NCBI GenBank assembly: GCA_964534325.1
Contig: CAZHOR010000002.1
Span: 62,001 to 126,000, forward strand
Length of the DNA: 64,000 nt
Source: JdFR-22 sp964534325
GTDB lineage: Archaea; Halobacteriota; Archaeoglobi; Archaeoglobales; Archaeoglobaceae
Direction of reading: 5' to 3'
The notes below the pieces were generated by a model. It was not told where the DNA came from and ran no database searches. It saw only the letters and a list, made by a program, of their open reading frames with translations. This document shows, one piece after another, positions 9,258 through 17,812 of this stretch (its first letter is position 1; every line of letters starts with the position of its first letter). Position numbers and translations under genes: made by a program.

Positions 9258-9326
9258 AACAAATATTATAGTCAGATTTGCATTTATAGGTTTTGAATTC
9301 GTTAATATTAATAATAAATATTTATT

Positions 9327-10421
9327 TTAATTATCTTCTATTGTCTGGTGGATAAATATGTGCTTCCTGTGAACAGTTTTATCCAGCAAATCTTCTCTGG
9401 AGCTGCCGGAACACAGTATGGATACCAGAGGGTCTCCCGCTCTATAAACGCATATGGAAGGGATGTCTGCAAAAAAAGGGTTTCCTGTCACGCATTTATC
9501 GATTTCAGTATCCCTGTCGGCGAAAAGGACCGTTCTGGAGGCAGACCTTCTTGCCTTGGGAGCTTCCACCTTCCTTCCCTCCACGCTGTCCACATGCAGT
9601 TTGAACAGGTTGATATCGTGGCTCCATTCTATACTGTCCAGCGATGCCTGGAATCGGGGATTGATTTCCAGCACATAGGGTTTATCACCTGCGATAAGGT
9701 CTACCCCCACCGAACCCCGTAGATCGAACAGCTCAACGGTCTCAATCGCCGTCCTAACCAGTTCTTTAACACCAGTACTAGTTGATTTCAGGGATAGAGG
9801 GGTCACGTTACCCGAATAGGTGAAACCTGAGGCATTCATCTCCTTCCAGCCCACAAGAATTTCATTCACGGCGACAGCAGTTATGTCCCTCCCCGCCATG
9901 ATGGAGACCGAGCATACAGGACCCTCCACATAACGCTGGCAAATATAATTCTCATCAAGAATTTCAATAGAATTGAGTGAGACTGGATTTGCCACAAAAA
10001 CCTTCTCACCTCCTCCCCCCATCCTGGGTTTACAGATAACATCAAATCCCTCAGGTAGTTCGTCAAATTCAACTAATTGGGGATATGGTATGCCTGCTCT
10101 CTCAAGGGTCCTGTAGAACTTCAGTTTATCCTTGACCCTTTCAGATTCTGTAGGGGGATGCCCCAGCACCAGTTCCTCCTCTATATTGAGGTCTTCATAG
10201 CCGGTGGATAGAACGACTTTAGCATTTCTTGACTCTGCTATCTGCTCAATCCTCTCCTTTACTCTCTTTCTGTCCTCAGGAAGCTTCTCCACTCCGGCGT
10301 ACAGTTTGAGGTCCTCGTCGTCATAAGAAGTGAGAGCGTAAACATTATAACCGGCTTTTCTGGCGGATTGGGCCACATTCCTTACGTTGGTTCCCACCAC
10401 CAGGATCTCATGATCGTTCAT
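9327..10421 (-). CDS. ATP-grasp ligase (COG2232-like)
   Basis: 364 residues. The N-terminus ILVVGTNVRNVAQSARKAGYNVYAL is a pre-ATP-grasp Rossmann-like domain; the ATP-grasp core has the glycine-rich loop CKPRMGGGGEKVF, the QRYVEGP segment, and the metal-binding end VLEINPRFQASLD. The family joins a carboxylate to an amine or thiol through an acyl phosphate. Its ATG overlaps the stop of cofE (ATGA), so it is translationally coupled to a coenzyme F420 gene. That context suggests a role in cofactor maturation, perhaps adding an amino acid or modifying F420 or a pterin, but the substrate cannot be inferred from motifs. Confidence 0.78.
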   Translation of the reverse strand: MNDHEILVVGTNVRNVAQSARKAGYNVYALTSYDDEDLKLYAGVEKLPEDRKRVKERIEQIAESRNAKVVLSTGYEDLNIEEELVLGHPPTESERVKDKLKFYRTLERAGIPYPQLVEFDELPEGFDVICKPRMGGGGEKVFVANPVSLNSIEILDENYICQRYVEGPVCSVSIMAGRDITAVAVNEILVGWKEMNASGFTYSGNVTPLSLKSTSTGVKELVRTAIETVELFDLRGSVGVDLIAGDKPYVLEINPRFQASLDSIEWSHDINLFKLHVDSVEGRKVEAPKARRSASRTVLFADRDTEIDKCVTGNPFFADIPSICVYRAGDPLVSILCSGSSREDLLDKTVHRKHIFIHQTIEDN

Positions 10422-11176
10422 GGCTTATTTGAGGTGCTTTGGAGGTATTTCCTTATAATATCCTCTTCCTTATTCCTGTATATCTCTTCAGCATCACCAT
10501 CTCCCATGAAATCCAGCCCCCTAAAGACCACTGCTGGAGTTCCTTCGTCTCCTTCTCCCATCAGGAGGTTGGCGAATGCCGCTATCTCGTCGGCAACACA
10601 CTCGATGGTCTTTTCCAGAGGATTTCCGAAGAGATCCTTTTTGCCCACGAAGTTTCTAAAAATTGTAACACTGGACACTCCTATGGCGAATCCAGTGACT
10701 CCTTTCCTGAAGCATCTTCCGTTGGTGTCCGTAATAATAACCCCCACGTCTTTGCCGGTTATCTCCTTCACTCTCTTTTTTAAGGTTCTGGCGCTCCTGT
10801 CGGGGTCTTCAGGTGGTAGGATTACCCGCCCTTTTTCTACATTGGACTTATCCACGCCCGCGTTAATGCAGATGTTCCCGAATTTTGCCTTGACCAGCAG
10901 GATAGGGAATTCGATGAGGATGTCTTCGCTCTCTTCCAGAACAGCCTGAATGAACTCAGGGCTGCACTCAAATTTTTCAGAGAGCTCTTTTGCCTTATCA
11001 CCGGTGTTATAGCTATCCAGTTCCCTTAATCTTCCTTCTGACTTGGATACGATGGTGGAACACAACACAAGAATATCATTATCTTCCAGCTTGAAGCCGG
11101 AGGCGATAATGGATGCAATATCATCTCCCTGCTTTACTAGAGGAATATCAGCGAGTCTGTATGTTTCAACTTTCAT
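10418..11176 (-). CDS. cofE: Coenzyme F420-0:L-glutamate ligase CofE
   Basis: 252 residues, the usual length of stand-alone archaeal CofE, which adds glutamate residues to F420-0 using GTP. Family markers include the N-terminal LADIPLVKQGDDIASII, VLCSTIVSKSEGR, ILLVKAKFGNICINAGVDKSN, LPPEDPDRSARTLKK and VIITDTNGRCFRKGVTGFAIG. It overlaps alaS by 4 nt upstream and the ATP-grasp gene by 4 nt downstream, forming a tight alaS-cofE-ATP-grasp operon. F420 is the hydride carrier of methanogenic and methane-oxidising archaea. Confidence 0.93.
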   Translation of the reverse strand: MKVETYRLADIPLVKQGDDIASIIASGFKLEDNDILVLCSTIVSKSEGRLRELDSYNTGDKAKELSEKFECSPEFIQAVLEESEDILIEFPILLVKAKFGNICINAGVDKSNVEKGRVILPPEDPDRSARTLKKRVKEITGKDVGVIITDTNGRCFRKGVTGFAIGVSSVTIFRNFVGKKDLFGNPLEKTIECVADEIAAFANLLMGEGDEGTPAVVFRGLDFMGDGDAEEIYRNKEEDIIRKYLQSTSNKP

Positions 11177-13902
11177 GAAGACTCTCTTTTGCCGCCTAAA
11201 AACCCAAAAACGATCTCCATTAACTGGTCTCTGGTTGGAGGGATCTGTCCTGCTCCCTGAGCGAGGTCGGGTTTGCCTCCTCCACTGCCCTTGATGTGCC
11301 TGCCCACTTCCTTTATCATGTCCCTGGAATCCACTTCCTTCAATCCGCTGAAGGTGACCACTTTAACTCCATTTCTGGTGGTGGCCAGGACGCCCACATA
11401 ACTCTGTTCTGCAAGCTTTCTGCCCACCTTTACCAGCTCCTGCATTTCTGCATCCTCGAAGACCTGAGCAACTACTTTGACGGAGTTGTGGGTTTCGGCT
11501 TCTTCTGCCAGCAATCGAGCTTTGGAGTTGGCCATCTCCTCAGTTAGCCTTTCTATCTCTTTTTTCTGCTCCTTCCACTCTTCGAAAAATCTGGATGCCG
11601 TCTTGGGTAACTGAGACGGTTCTACTCTCAACACACCACTTGCTTCTTTCAGCAAGTCCTCTTCGTAGGCAATGTGCTCGAGAGCAGCTTCTCCTGCCGC
11701 ATATTCGAACCTTATAACCCCATCCTGAATGGAGTCAACCCTGAGGATTTTGATCACTCCAATATCTCCTGTATAGTGAACGTGAGTCCCTCCACAGGCC
11801 TGCACGTCATCACCTACTCTCATGACCCTTATCTTCTCTCCTGCAGGAACACCACCCTGGTAGAGCCTGAACCCATATTCCTCTTCGGCCTTCAGCCTGT
11901 CCATCCAGTCCCAGGTTACTGGCTTGTTGGCCATTACCTCTCTGTTGGCCAGAAGCTCTATCTTCCTTATCTGCTCCTCGTCAGGTCGCTGATAGTGGGT
12001 GACGTCAAGCCTCGCCCTATCCCATTCCTTGCGGGCTCCACTCTGCCATAAGTGTTTACCCAGCACCTGTTGAAGAGCATAAAGCAGAATGTGAGTTGCC
12101 GAGTGGTGGCGCATGTGCCTCAATCTTCTTCTTTTGTCCACCACACCTCTTACATGTGCTCCCTCTTCTAATTCTTTGTCCATCTCATCTTTTATGCGGT
12201 GAACGACCACTCCATTCTCTTCCAAGACATCCGCTACGGGAACTTCCTTTCCATTAAATACCAGATAACCGGTGTCGTTATCCTGTCCCCCGCTTTCGGG
12301 ATAAAAAGCCGTCTTATCCAGGAATAATTTGCCGTTCTCTCTTCCCACCACCTTTGCCTCAAATTCCAGTACACTGGAATCGTAATACAGTTTCTCGGTT
12401 GGAGGATAGGTTCCCTCAACGTGGACTTCTTTCTCTTCCGATTTCTCATCGGCCTGAACATGCTTTGATGCCAGCTGGGAGTAAAAGTCCTCCGGGTATT
12501 CCACTTCAACTCCTTTCTCTTCAGCTATCTTCATGGCCACTTCAGCCGGAATCCCGTGTGAGTCGTAGAACTCGATAAAATCCTCTTTCTCTATCTTTTT
12601 CTTCTTGGAGAGGGTCCTTTTGATCATGGAGGTTCCCTTGATGAGGGTTGACCTGTATCTGTCCTGCTCCAGATCCAGTATCTCCTCGATGGTGGTCTCT
12701 GGGGTCTCAAAATCCATACCACATATCTTGCGGTGGGTATCCACCAGGTCGTAGAGCTTGCCGTTGAACTCCAGCTCTTCAGCCAGTCTAAGCGCCCTCC
12801 TGATCATCAGTCTCGCCAGATAACCTCCCCCGGCGTTAGAAGGTATCAGGCCATCGCCCAGCATAAATAGGATCGTTCTGGTATGGTCTGCTAATGCATA
12901 CACCTTCTCCAAGGGGAGGACAACTTCCTCGATTTCAGTGAGGTCCAATCCAACCTTTTGAGCCACATTGTACCTCAAATCCTGTAGGGCTTTGCCCCTC
13001 AGCTCTCCCATAACACCCGCGATCTTGGAGCTTTCGCCGATTATCTGCTTTACCTTATCATCGTTTACATCGAACTCTATGTTGCTGTTGGACAGTATCT
13101 GGTCCAGAACCTGGGGAAATATGGCGTCATAGACTGTGGGTGTTCCCTGACTGGCCCACACGAACCTCTCCAGACCATAGCCGGTATCCACGATGTAGTT
13201 GTCCATCTTCCTGTATCTCTCGCCCTTGATCTCTATGTCTCCCTGAGAGTCGGCTATCATGTTCATGAAGACCAGAGTGGACAGCTCCAGCCCGCCCACA
13301 ATGGCTTCCAGACAGGGTCCGGCGTTACCTCCTCCTGCCCAGGGCTCTTCCTTATAGATGATGTCTTTAGTGGATACCCCCAGCTCATTCAACAGCTCGG
13401 TGCACAGGGCTACGGTCTTGTTCTTCCAGTATATTTCTCTTTGAGAAGAATTAAAAGCGTGATGGGCCATCATTTCAAAAATAGTGAGATGCCTCCCGGT
13501 CCTACCCACTGAGTCGAGGTCATCCATTCTGATGCATGGCTGAGAGATGGTAAGGGGGTTAGCTGGAGGAGGGACTATCCCGGAAGTGACAAAGGGCTGA
13601 AAGTCAGCTATAGAAGCGATGGTGAGGTATATATCATCCCTCCATCTCGCCACCACGGGATAACGCTCAATCCTTAGGTGGTCTCTCTTTTCAAAAAAAG
13701 ATAAGAATTTTTCTCTCATTTCGTTGATGTCGAACTTCTGGTTGAAAAGAGGGTTGCCGATGAAGGTGTAACTACCGCAGGGAGGGTCAGTGCATATCTC
13801 GTGCCCTCCCACAGTCCAGTAATATTTCCCGCACTCAGGACATCTCTTTCTCTCAAAGCCATTCTCAGAAAGATAGGTGATATCCAGGTATTCCTGCTCC
13901 AT
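11173..13902 (-). CDS. alaS: Alanyl-tRNA synthetase
   Basis: 909 residues, archaeal type. The N-terminal extension has a zinc-binding-like CPECGKYYWTVGGHEIC segment, typical of archaeal AlaRS. The class II catalytic domain follows (QPCIRMDDLDSVGRTGRHLTIFEMMAHHAF), then the editing domain with HHSATHILLYALQQV, a C...GGTHVHYTGDIG metal site, and the C-terminal DHHA1 glycine-rich SGGGKPDLAQGAG. A TATA-like ATATAATATAC lies about 28 nt before the ATG. It heads an operon with cofE and the ATP-grasp gene and is divergent from lysA. Confidence 0.95.
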   Translation of the reverse strand: MEQEYLDITYLSENGFERKRCPECGKYYWTVGGHEICTDPPCGSYTFIGNPLFNQKFDINEMREKFLSFFEKRDHLRIERYPVVARWRDDIYLTIASIADFQPFVTSGIVPPPANPLTISQPCIRMDDLDSVGRTGRHLTIFEMMAHHAFNSSQREIYWKNKTVALCTELLNELGVSTKDIIYKEEPWAGGGNAGPCLEAIVGGLELSTLVFMNMIADSQGDIEIKGERYRKMDNYIVDTGYGLERFVWASQGTPTVYDAIFPQVLDQILSNSNIEFDVNDDKVKQIIGESSKIAGVMGELRGKALQDLRYNVAQKVGLDLTEIEEVVLPLEKVYALADHTRTILFMLGDGLIPSNAGGGYLARLMIRRALRLAEELEFNGKLYDLVDTHRKICGMDFETPETTIEEILDLEQDRYRSTLIKGTSMIKRTLSKKKKIEKEDFIEFYDSHGIPAEVAMKIAEEKGVEVEYPEDFYSQLASKHVQADEKSEEKEVHVEGTYPPTEKLYYDSSVLEFEAKVVGRENGKLFLDKTAFYPESGGQDNDTGYLVFNGKEVPVADVLEENGVVVHRIKDEMDKELEEGAHVRGVVDKRRRLRHMRHHSATHILLYALQQVLGKHLWQSGARKEWDRARLDVTHYQRPDEEQIRKIELLANREVMANKPVTWDWMDRLKAEEEYGFRLYQGGVPAGEKIRVMRVGDDVQACGGTHVHYTGDIGVIKILRVDSIQDGVIRFEYAAGEAALEHIAYEEDLLKEASGVLRVEPSQLPKTASRFFEEWKEQKKEIERLTEEMANSKARLLAEEAETHNSVKVVAQVFEDAEMQELVKVGRKLAEQSYVGVLATTRNGVKVVTFSGLKEVDSRDMIKEVGRHIKGSGGGKPDLAQGAGQIPPTRDQLMEIVFGFLGGKRESS

Positions 13903-13996
13903 GATTTATGGGGTTTGCTGGTTCGTATATTATATTTTCTGAACGGCTTAACGCTAGACTTAAATAAACATTCGGTTTTCTGAAATTGGTGTCAAG

Positions 13997-15247
13997 ATGT
14001 TCACTCAAATTGATGGTAAGCTTCACGTAGAAGGGGTAAGTGTTGAAGAAATCGCAAAAATCGGTACGCCGGTCTACGTCACTTCTAAGGAAAAGCTGGA
14101 AAAGAACATCCACAGCTACCAGGGGGCGTTCCCTCAGGCCAAAATACTATATGCGGTCAAGGCGAACAACAATATCTCCCTTATGAAAGTGATCTCCAGG
14201 AGATGTGGTGCAGATGTCTTCAGCGGTGGAGAGCTTTACGTGGCTCTGCTGGCGGGTTTTAAGCCTGAAGAGATCCTTTTTAATGGGAACTCCAAGACAG
14301 ACCAGGATATACAGTACGGGGTCAAGGCTGGAGTCAAGTTCAGTGTGGACAGCTTTGATGAGCTCCACACCATCTCAGCTATAGCTCAACAGCAGGGAAA
14401 AGACGTAAAGATTGCTTTCCGCATCAACCCCGATATATCTCCTGACACCCACCCCAAGATCGCCACCGGTTTGAAGAAGTCGAAGTTCGGCATCCCGTGG
14501 GAGCAGGTGATGGACGCCTACAAAGAAGCTGTAGAGCTAACCAACGTGACTCCTGTAGGTATTCACTGCCACATAGGTAGCCAGATCACTGAGTTAGAGC
14601 CCTTCGTGGAGGCTTTGAACAGATTGTTCGATGTCGCTGCCCGGATAGAGGCCCTGGGAGTCAATGTGGAGTTCCTGGATATGGGGGGTGGACTGGGCAT
14701 AGATTACGAAGCCACCGGAGTGCCTTCTCCATCGGACCTGGCAGAAAAGCTCATGCCGGTGTTCAACCACAGAGTAGCCGATTTGAATTCGAACCCGCAA
14801 TTATGGCTGGAGCCGGGGAGAAGCATCATAGGTGATACCACCATACTGCTGACCGGAGTGAATTCCGTTAAGAGAGCCTACAAGAACTTCGCATCCGTGG
14901 ATGCGGGCTTCAATCTCTTGATAAGGCCCGTGATGTACGACTCCCATCATCGGGTATCGGTGGCAAACAAAATGGACATCCCGGATGAAGACACTTACAC
15001 CATCGTAGGACCCATATGCGAGAGCGGAGACGTCATTGCCGAAGACAGAAGACTGCCCAGACTGGAGAAGGGTGACCTTATAGCTGTATACGATTCAGGG
15101 GCTTACGGATTCGCCATGAGCAGTCAGTACAACGGGAGGATGAGGTGTCCAGAGGTACTGGTCGATGGAGATAATTGGTACGTCATAAGGGACAGAGAGA
15201 ACTACTACGACATCGTGGGCAAACAAATAATCACCGACTTGGAATAA
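13997..15247 (+). CDS. lysA: Diaminopimelate decarboxylase
   Basis: 416 residues. LysA makes L-lysine from meso-diaminopimelate using PLP. The PLP lysine lies in ILYAVKANNN near residue 55; other signatures are GIHCHIGSQI, the glycine loop LDMGGGLGIDY, WLEPGRSIIGDT, and the second active site GPICESGDVIAEDRRLP with YDSGAYGFAMSSQYN. GGTG precedes the ATG by 6 nt and a TATA box (ACTTAAATAAA) lies about 30-40 nt upstream. The gene stands alone, divergent from alaS. Confidence 0.94.
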   Translation: MFTQIDGKLHVEGVSVEEIAKIGTPVYVTSKEKLEKNIHSYQGAFPQAKILYAVKANNNISLMKVISRRCGADVFSGGELYVALLAGFKPEEILFNGNSKTDQDIQYGVKAGVKFSVDSFDELHTISAIAQQQGKDVKIAFRINPDISPDTHPKIATGLKKSKFGIPWEQVMDAYKEAVELTNVTPVGIHCHIGSQITELEPFVEALNRLFDVAARIEALGVNVEFLDMGGGLGIDYEATGVPSPSDLAEKLMPVFNHRVADLNSNPQLWLEPGRSIIGDTTILLTGVNSVKRAYKNFASVDAGFNLLIRPVMYDSHHRVSVANKMDIPDEDTYTIVGPICESGDVIAEDRRLPRLEKGDLIAVYDSGAYGFAMSSQYNGRMRCPEVLVDGDNWYVIRDRENYYDIVGKQIITDLE

Positions 15248-15307
15248 TTAAAAGGAGAATACCGCTATTAATTTATTGCTTGAAATATCTTTATTTCTTA
15301 TTTTGCT

Positions 15308-16177
15308 TTAGCCCAGCTGGTTTAATTTTTGGGGAGCGCTCACTGCATCTTTGGCCTCTTGAGGTAAGGAGATACTTACGGGTTCATTGTAGCTGTAGTA
15401 GTTGACCTCCACCGCCAGATCCAGTGTAACAGTTAAATCTTCCTGCGTCGACATGTTCAATGCCCCGGAATCCATTTTTAGCTCCATGGTGGTTTCGGTC
15501 CTCATGGGGAAATTAGTGTCTTTAGCTACCCAGAATTTCGCCGAAGCATTCTTTATTTCTACTTCGTTACGGTTTATCTCCTGCATTTGTTTGCTCATGG
15601 CCGGCTCATTGACCATCATCTCCCACAGTGTTCCATTATGGGGCACAACTTTGACAGCGTAACATTCAGTGCCGTTCACTTTTTCACTTCCCAGCACTTT
15701 TAGCTCTGACCTATTGAGCAATACAAAGTACTCATTGAGCTGGTTCTGAGCGCTCCATCTTTCTTCACTCATCTCCATCTTCAACCAGTTCGATGGCACT
15801 TCCGAGATACCGATGGACGTCTTCATATAAAGCGAATCGTTCAAACAATACATCTTTGCCCTGCTACCAACCGTAGAACTCCTACCCGACACGCCCATAG
15901 TAGTTGTCATCTCCAGCTTCATGTTCTTGCTTTCTCTGTCCACCAAGCCTTTTCCTGTGGTTATAGACTCCAGACCAGCTCGTTTCCCGTATTTGGTTAG
16001 CTCTGTTTTGCTTTCAGCTTTCATATCGAATTTGTAGGAGTCGATCTCTTCCAGACTGGAGTTCATTTGTTCCTTCAGTTCCTCTCCACCGATTTGCTCC
16101 TGAGCGCATCCAGTAGATAAAATAGCAGTCACAGTTATTATTGCAACCAATAGCCATCTCATATGTCCATCTGCCAT
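15308..16177 (-). CDS. Predicted lipoprotein, sorting-protein-like
   Basis: 289 residues from the ATG at 16177, chosen because AGGTGG lies just before it; an ATG at 16162 would give a tighter signal peptide. The signal segment MRWLLVAIITVTAILSTGC ends in a lipobox-like LSTGCA, so a lipid-anchored extracellular protein is likely. The mature part is a beta-rich domain (SYKFDMKAESKTEL, LYMKTSIGISEV, TECYAVKVVPHNGTLW, FPMRTETTMELK) reminiscent of LolA/LppX-type lipoprotein families found widely in methanogens. It lies downstream of the radical SAM gene with a 105-bp gap, so a link with that cluster is possible but not shown. Confidence 0.65.
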   Translation of the reverse strand: MADGHMRWLLVAIITVTAILSTGCAQEQIGGEELKEQMNSSLEEIDSYKFDMKAESKTELTKYGKRAGLESITTGKGLVDRESKNMKLEMTTTMGVSGRSSTVGSRAKMYCLNDSLYMKTSIGISEVPSNWLKMEMSEERWSAQNQLNEYFVLLNRSELKVLGSEKVNGTECYAVKVVPHNGTLWEMMVNEPAMSKQMQEINRNEVEIKNASAKFWVAKDTNFPMRTETTMELKMDSGALNMSTQEDLTVTLDLAVEVNYYSYNEPVSISLPQEAKDAVSAPQKLNQLG

Positions 16178-16282
16178 ATGTCCACCTGCTGACCACAGAG
16201 ACACTATTTTAAAAAAGATTTTCCATCGATGTTGTACGGTATTTTCAATAGAATTGAGCCTTCTCTAACCACATTTACCTAC

Positions 16283-17410
16283 CTATTCCACACCAAAAAG
16301 GTGGCACATCAGGGGGTCTTTACCCAGTCGGCCGTGGCCAAAGAACTCTGCCCTGTATCTGCATCCTCCTTTGCATTCAACAATTTTGTCGCATTCGCAT
16401 TCCAGCTCTTCTATATCCCACAGGTGCTTGCCGCAAATCCTTTCCCAGCATTCCCTCAGCCCATCCTCTATGGAGCCCACAGGCTTATCTTCGTAGAATC
16501 CGCATCTGGAGATGTTCCCTTCCGGCGTCACTGCACATAAGTGAGCACCACAGGTCTTGTCGGGCAGACCCTCATAACTCTCCTTCCCAAAGCCGTAATT
16601 GGACATTATTCGGGCTGCTTCCTCAAATGGTGGTAAAATATCCTGTTCAGTGCACGGGAAGTCCAGAAGCCATCTCTGAGCTACTTTAGAGACCAGTGAT
16701 TCCAGCTCGTCGAACTCGTCGATATTGTATTTGGTTATCATTGTGGCCACGGTAATATCCACTCCATCCAGGTGTTCTATACCCCCAAGGGTCTTCTCAA
16801 GGCTTCCTTCTCCTCTCAGAAGGTCATGTCCTTTTATACCGTCTATGCTGATCTGGACATCGTCCACGTATTCTCTGATCAGCTCCGCATATCTCCGGTT
16901 TACCATGGCTCCGTTGGTCAGAAGCTCTACTCTCAGGCCGTAACCTGCTGCCGTCTTCAGAATATCTTCAATTCTGGGGTGTATGAGGGGTTCACCACCG
17001 GATAACATCACTTTAAGCCCGCCAAGGGCATAGAACTGGCCCATAATTTCTTTAAAGGTGTTCAAGTCCATATGGGTCCCAATTTTGTCCACGTAACAGT
17101 GCTGGCACTGCAGATTGCATTTGCTGGTGATGTGGATCAAAATGTAGCGGAGCGAAGGGTAGGGTGATTTAGGGACTTCAATATTAACTCTCTCCTGGCT
17201 TTCCTCTATCAATCCCTCGGATAGAAGGTAGTCAACAGCTTCCCCATACTTGTCCTTTAACTCTCCAAGCGTTCTGGTGCCGTTGCATTCCAGGAAAAGG
17301 TTGAATGCCTCCTCGTCAACTTGGTAAAGCTCGTCTTGAGGGGCATTATACACCATCTTTTGTTCATAGTTGCGGAGGAATACCCTACTCTTGAGGTTCA
17401 CATACTTCAT
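16283..17410 (-). CDS. Radical SAM/SPASM peptide-maturase-like enzyme with PqqD-like N-terminus
   Basis: 375 residues from the ATG at 17410 (a GTG 9 nt upstream is possible). Residues 1-75 look like a PqqD/RiPP-recognition element (winged-helix pattern DEEAFNLFLECNGTRTLGELKDKYGEAVDYLLSEGLI). The radical SAM core has C98-x3-C102-x2-C105 (CNLQCQHC) and SGGEP at 137-141. The C-terminus is SPASM-like: C287, C292, G298-x4-C303, C326, C338/C340-x5-C346-x3-C350 and C369, enough for two auxiliary Fe-S clusters. This is the architecture of PqqE/MftC-type enzymes that modify short peptides. The start lies inside the preceding 63-residue Cys-rich gene, and a 20-residue Cys peptide gene leads the operon. 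Confidence 0.9.
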   Translation of the reverse strand: MKYVNLKSRVFLRNYEQKMVYNAPQDELYQVDEEAFNLFLECNGTRTLGELKDKYGEAVDYLLSEGLIEESQERVNIEVPKSPYPSLRYILIHITSKCNLQCQHCYVDKIGTHMDLNTFKEIMGQFYALGGLKVMLSGGEPLIHPRIEDILKTAAGYGLRVELLTNGAMVNRRYAELIREYVDDVQISIDGIKGHDLLRGEGSLEKTLGGIEHLDGVDITVATMITKYNIDEFDELESLVSKVAQRWLLDFPCTEQDILPPFEEAARIMSNYGFGKESYEGLPDKTCGAHLCAVTPEGNISRCGFYEDKPVGSIEDGLRECWERICGKHLWDIEELECECDKIVECKGGCRYRAEFFGHGRLGKDPLMCHLFGVE

Positions 17411-17576
17411 TCTTTGCACTATAAACTTCTTCTAAAGAAATCTTACCGTTCTGGATAAAATATCTTAATATCTTGAATGCTCCACATTCTAGATCTTCAT
17501 CGCTTTCCTTATAAAAATCACAACAACTGCAAATCAACTTAACATAATCCACACTGCCACTGCTTCCATCGCCCAT
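17385..17576 (-). CDS. Small Cys-rich protein in the radical SAM cluster
   Basis: 63 residues from the ATG at 17576, which has GGTGAT 4 nt upstream, the same spacing as the peptide gene before it. Five cysteines: ICSCCDFYK, LEC and a late VC. The middle (AFKILRYFIQNGKISLEEVYSAKN) looks helical. No family recognised. It overlaps the radical SAM gene by 26 nt, so the two are coupled. It could be a second precursor, a metal- or cluster-binding partner, or a peptide chaperone. Confidence 0.75.
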   Translation of the reverse strand: MGDGSSGSVDYVKLICSCCDFYKESDEDLECGAFKILRYFIQNGKISLEEVYSAKNEVCEPQE

Positions 17577-17604
17577 AAATATCACCACAGAAAAAATAAG
17601 AAAA

Positions 17605-17667
17605 TTAACAGGAACTCTTGCACTTGCAGGTTCCCTTTACTACCTTCCTGACTTTACTGATCTTCAT
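17605..17667 (-). CDS. 20-residue Cys-rich peptide, candidate RiPP precursor
   Basis: The ORF encodes MKISKVRKVVKGTCKCKSSC and then TAA. It has its own Shine-Dalgarno (GGTGAT, 4 nt before ATG) and a TATA box about 36 nt upstream, so it reads as the first gene of the operon. The basic N-terminal half would serve as leader or recognition part and the GTCKCKSSC end as the modified core with three cysteines. It is too short for standard gene callers. Evidence is the RBS, promoter, position before a peptide-maturase-like radical SAM enzyme, and the terminal Cys cluster; no product has been shown. Confidence 0.72.
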   Translation of the reverse strand: MKISKVRKVVKGTCKCKSSC

Positions 17668-17695
17668 ACAATCACCGTTAAATAGTTTTCAAAAA

Positions 17696-17709
17696 GATAT
17701 ATAAATATT
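17696..17709 (-). promoter_or_regulatory. TATA box of the peptide/radical SAM operon
   Basis: On the minus strand the sequence reads AAATATTTATATATC, ending about 29 nt before the peptide ATG at 17667. It is the only strong TATA element upstream of the three-gene cluster, which suggests one transcript from the peptide to the radical SAM gene. Confidence 0.55.
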
Positions 17710-17812
17710 TTGTTATTAAATATGTTCTCTTTATTAACAACAGGTAACATTAAATTATATTTTCTTATGTCCTCATAAAAGAGGCAAAATAGCCCAAATT
17801 TTATAACTGCTC

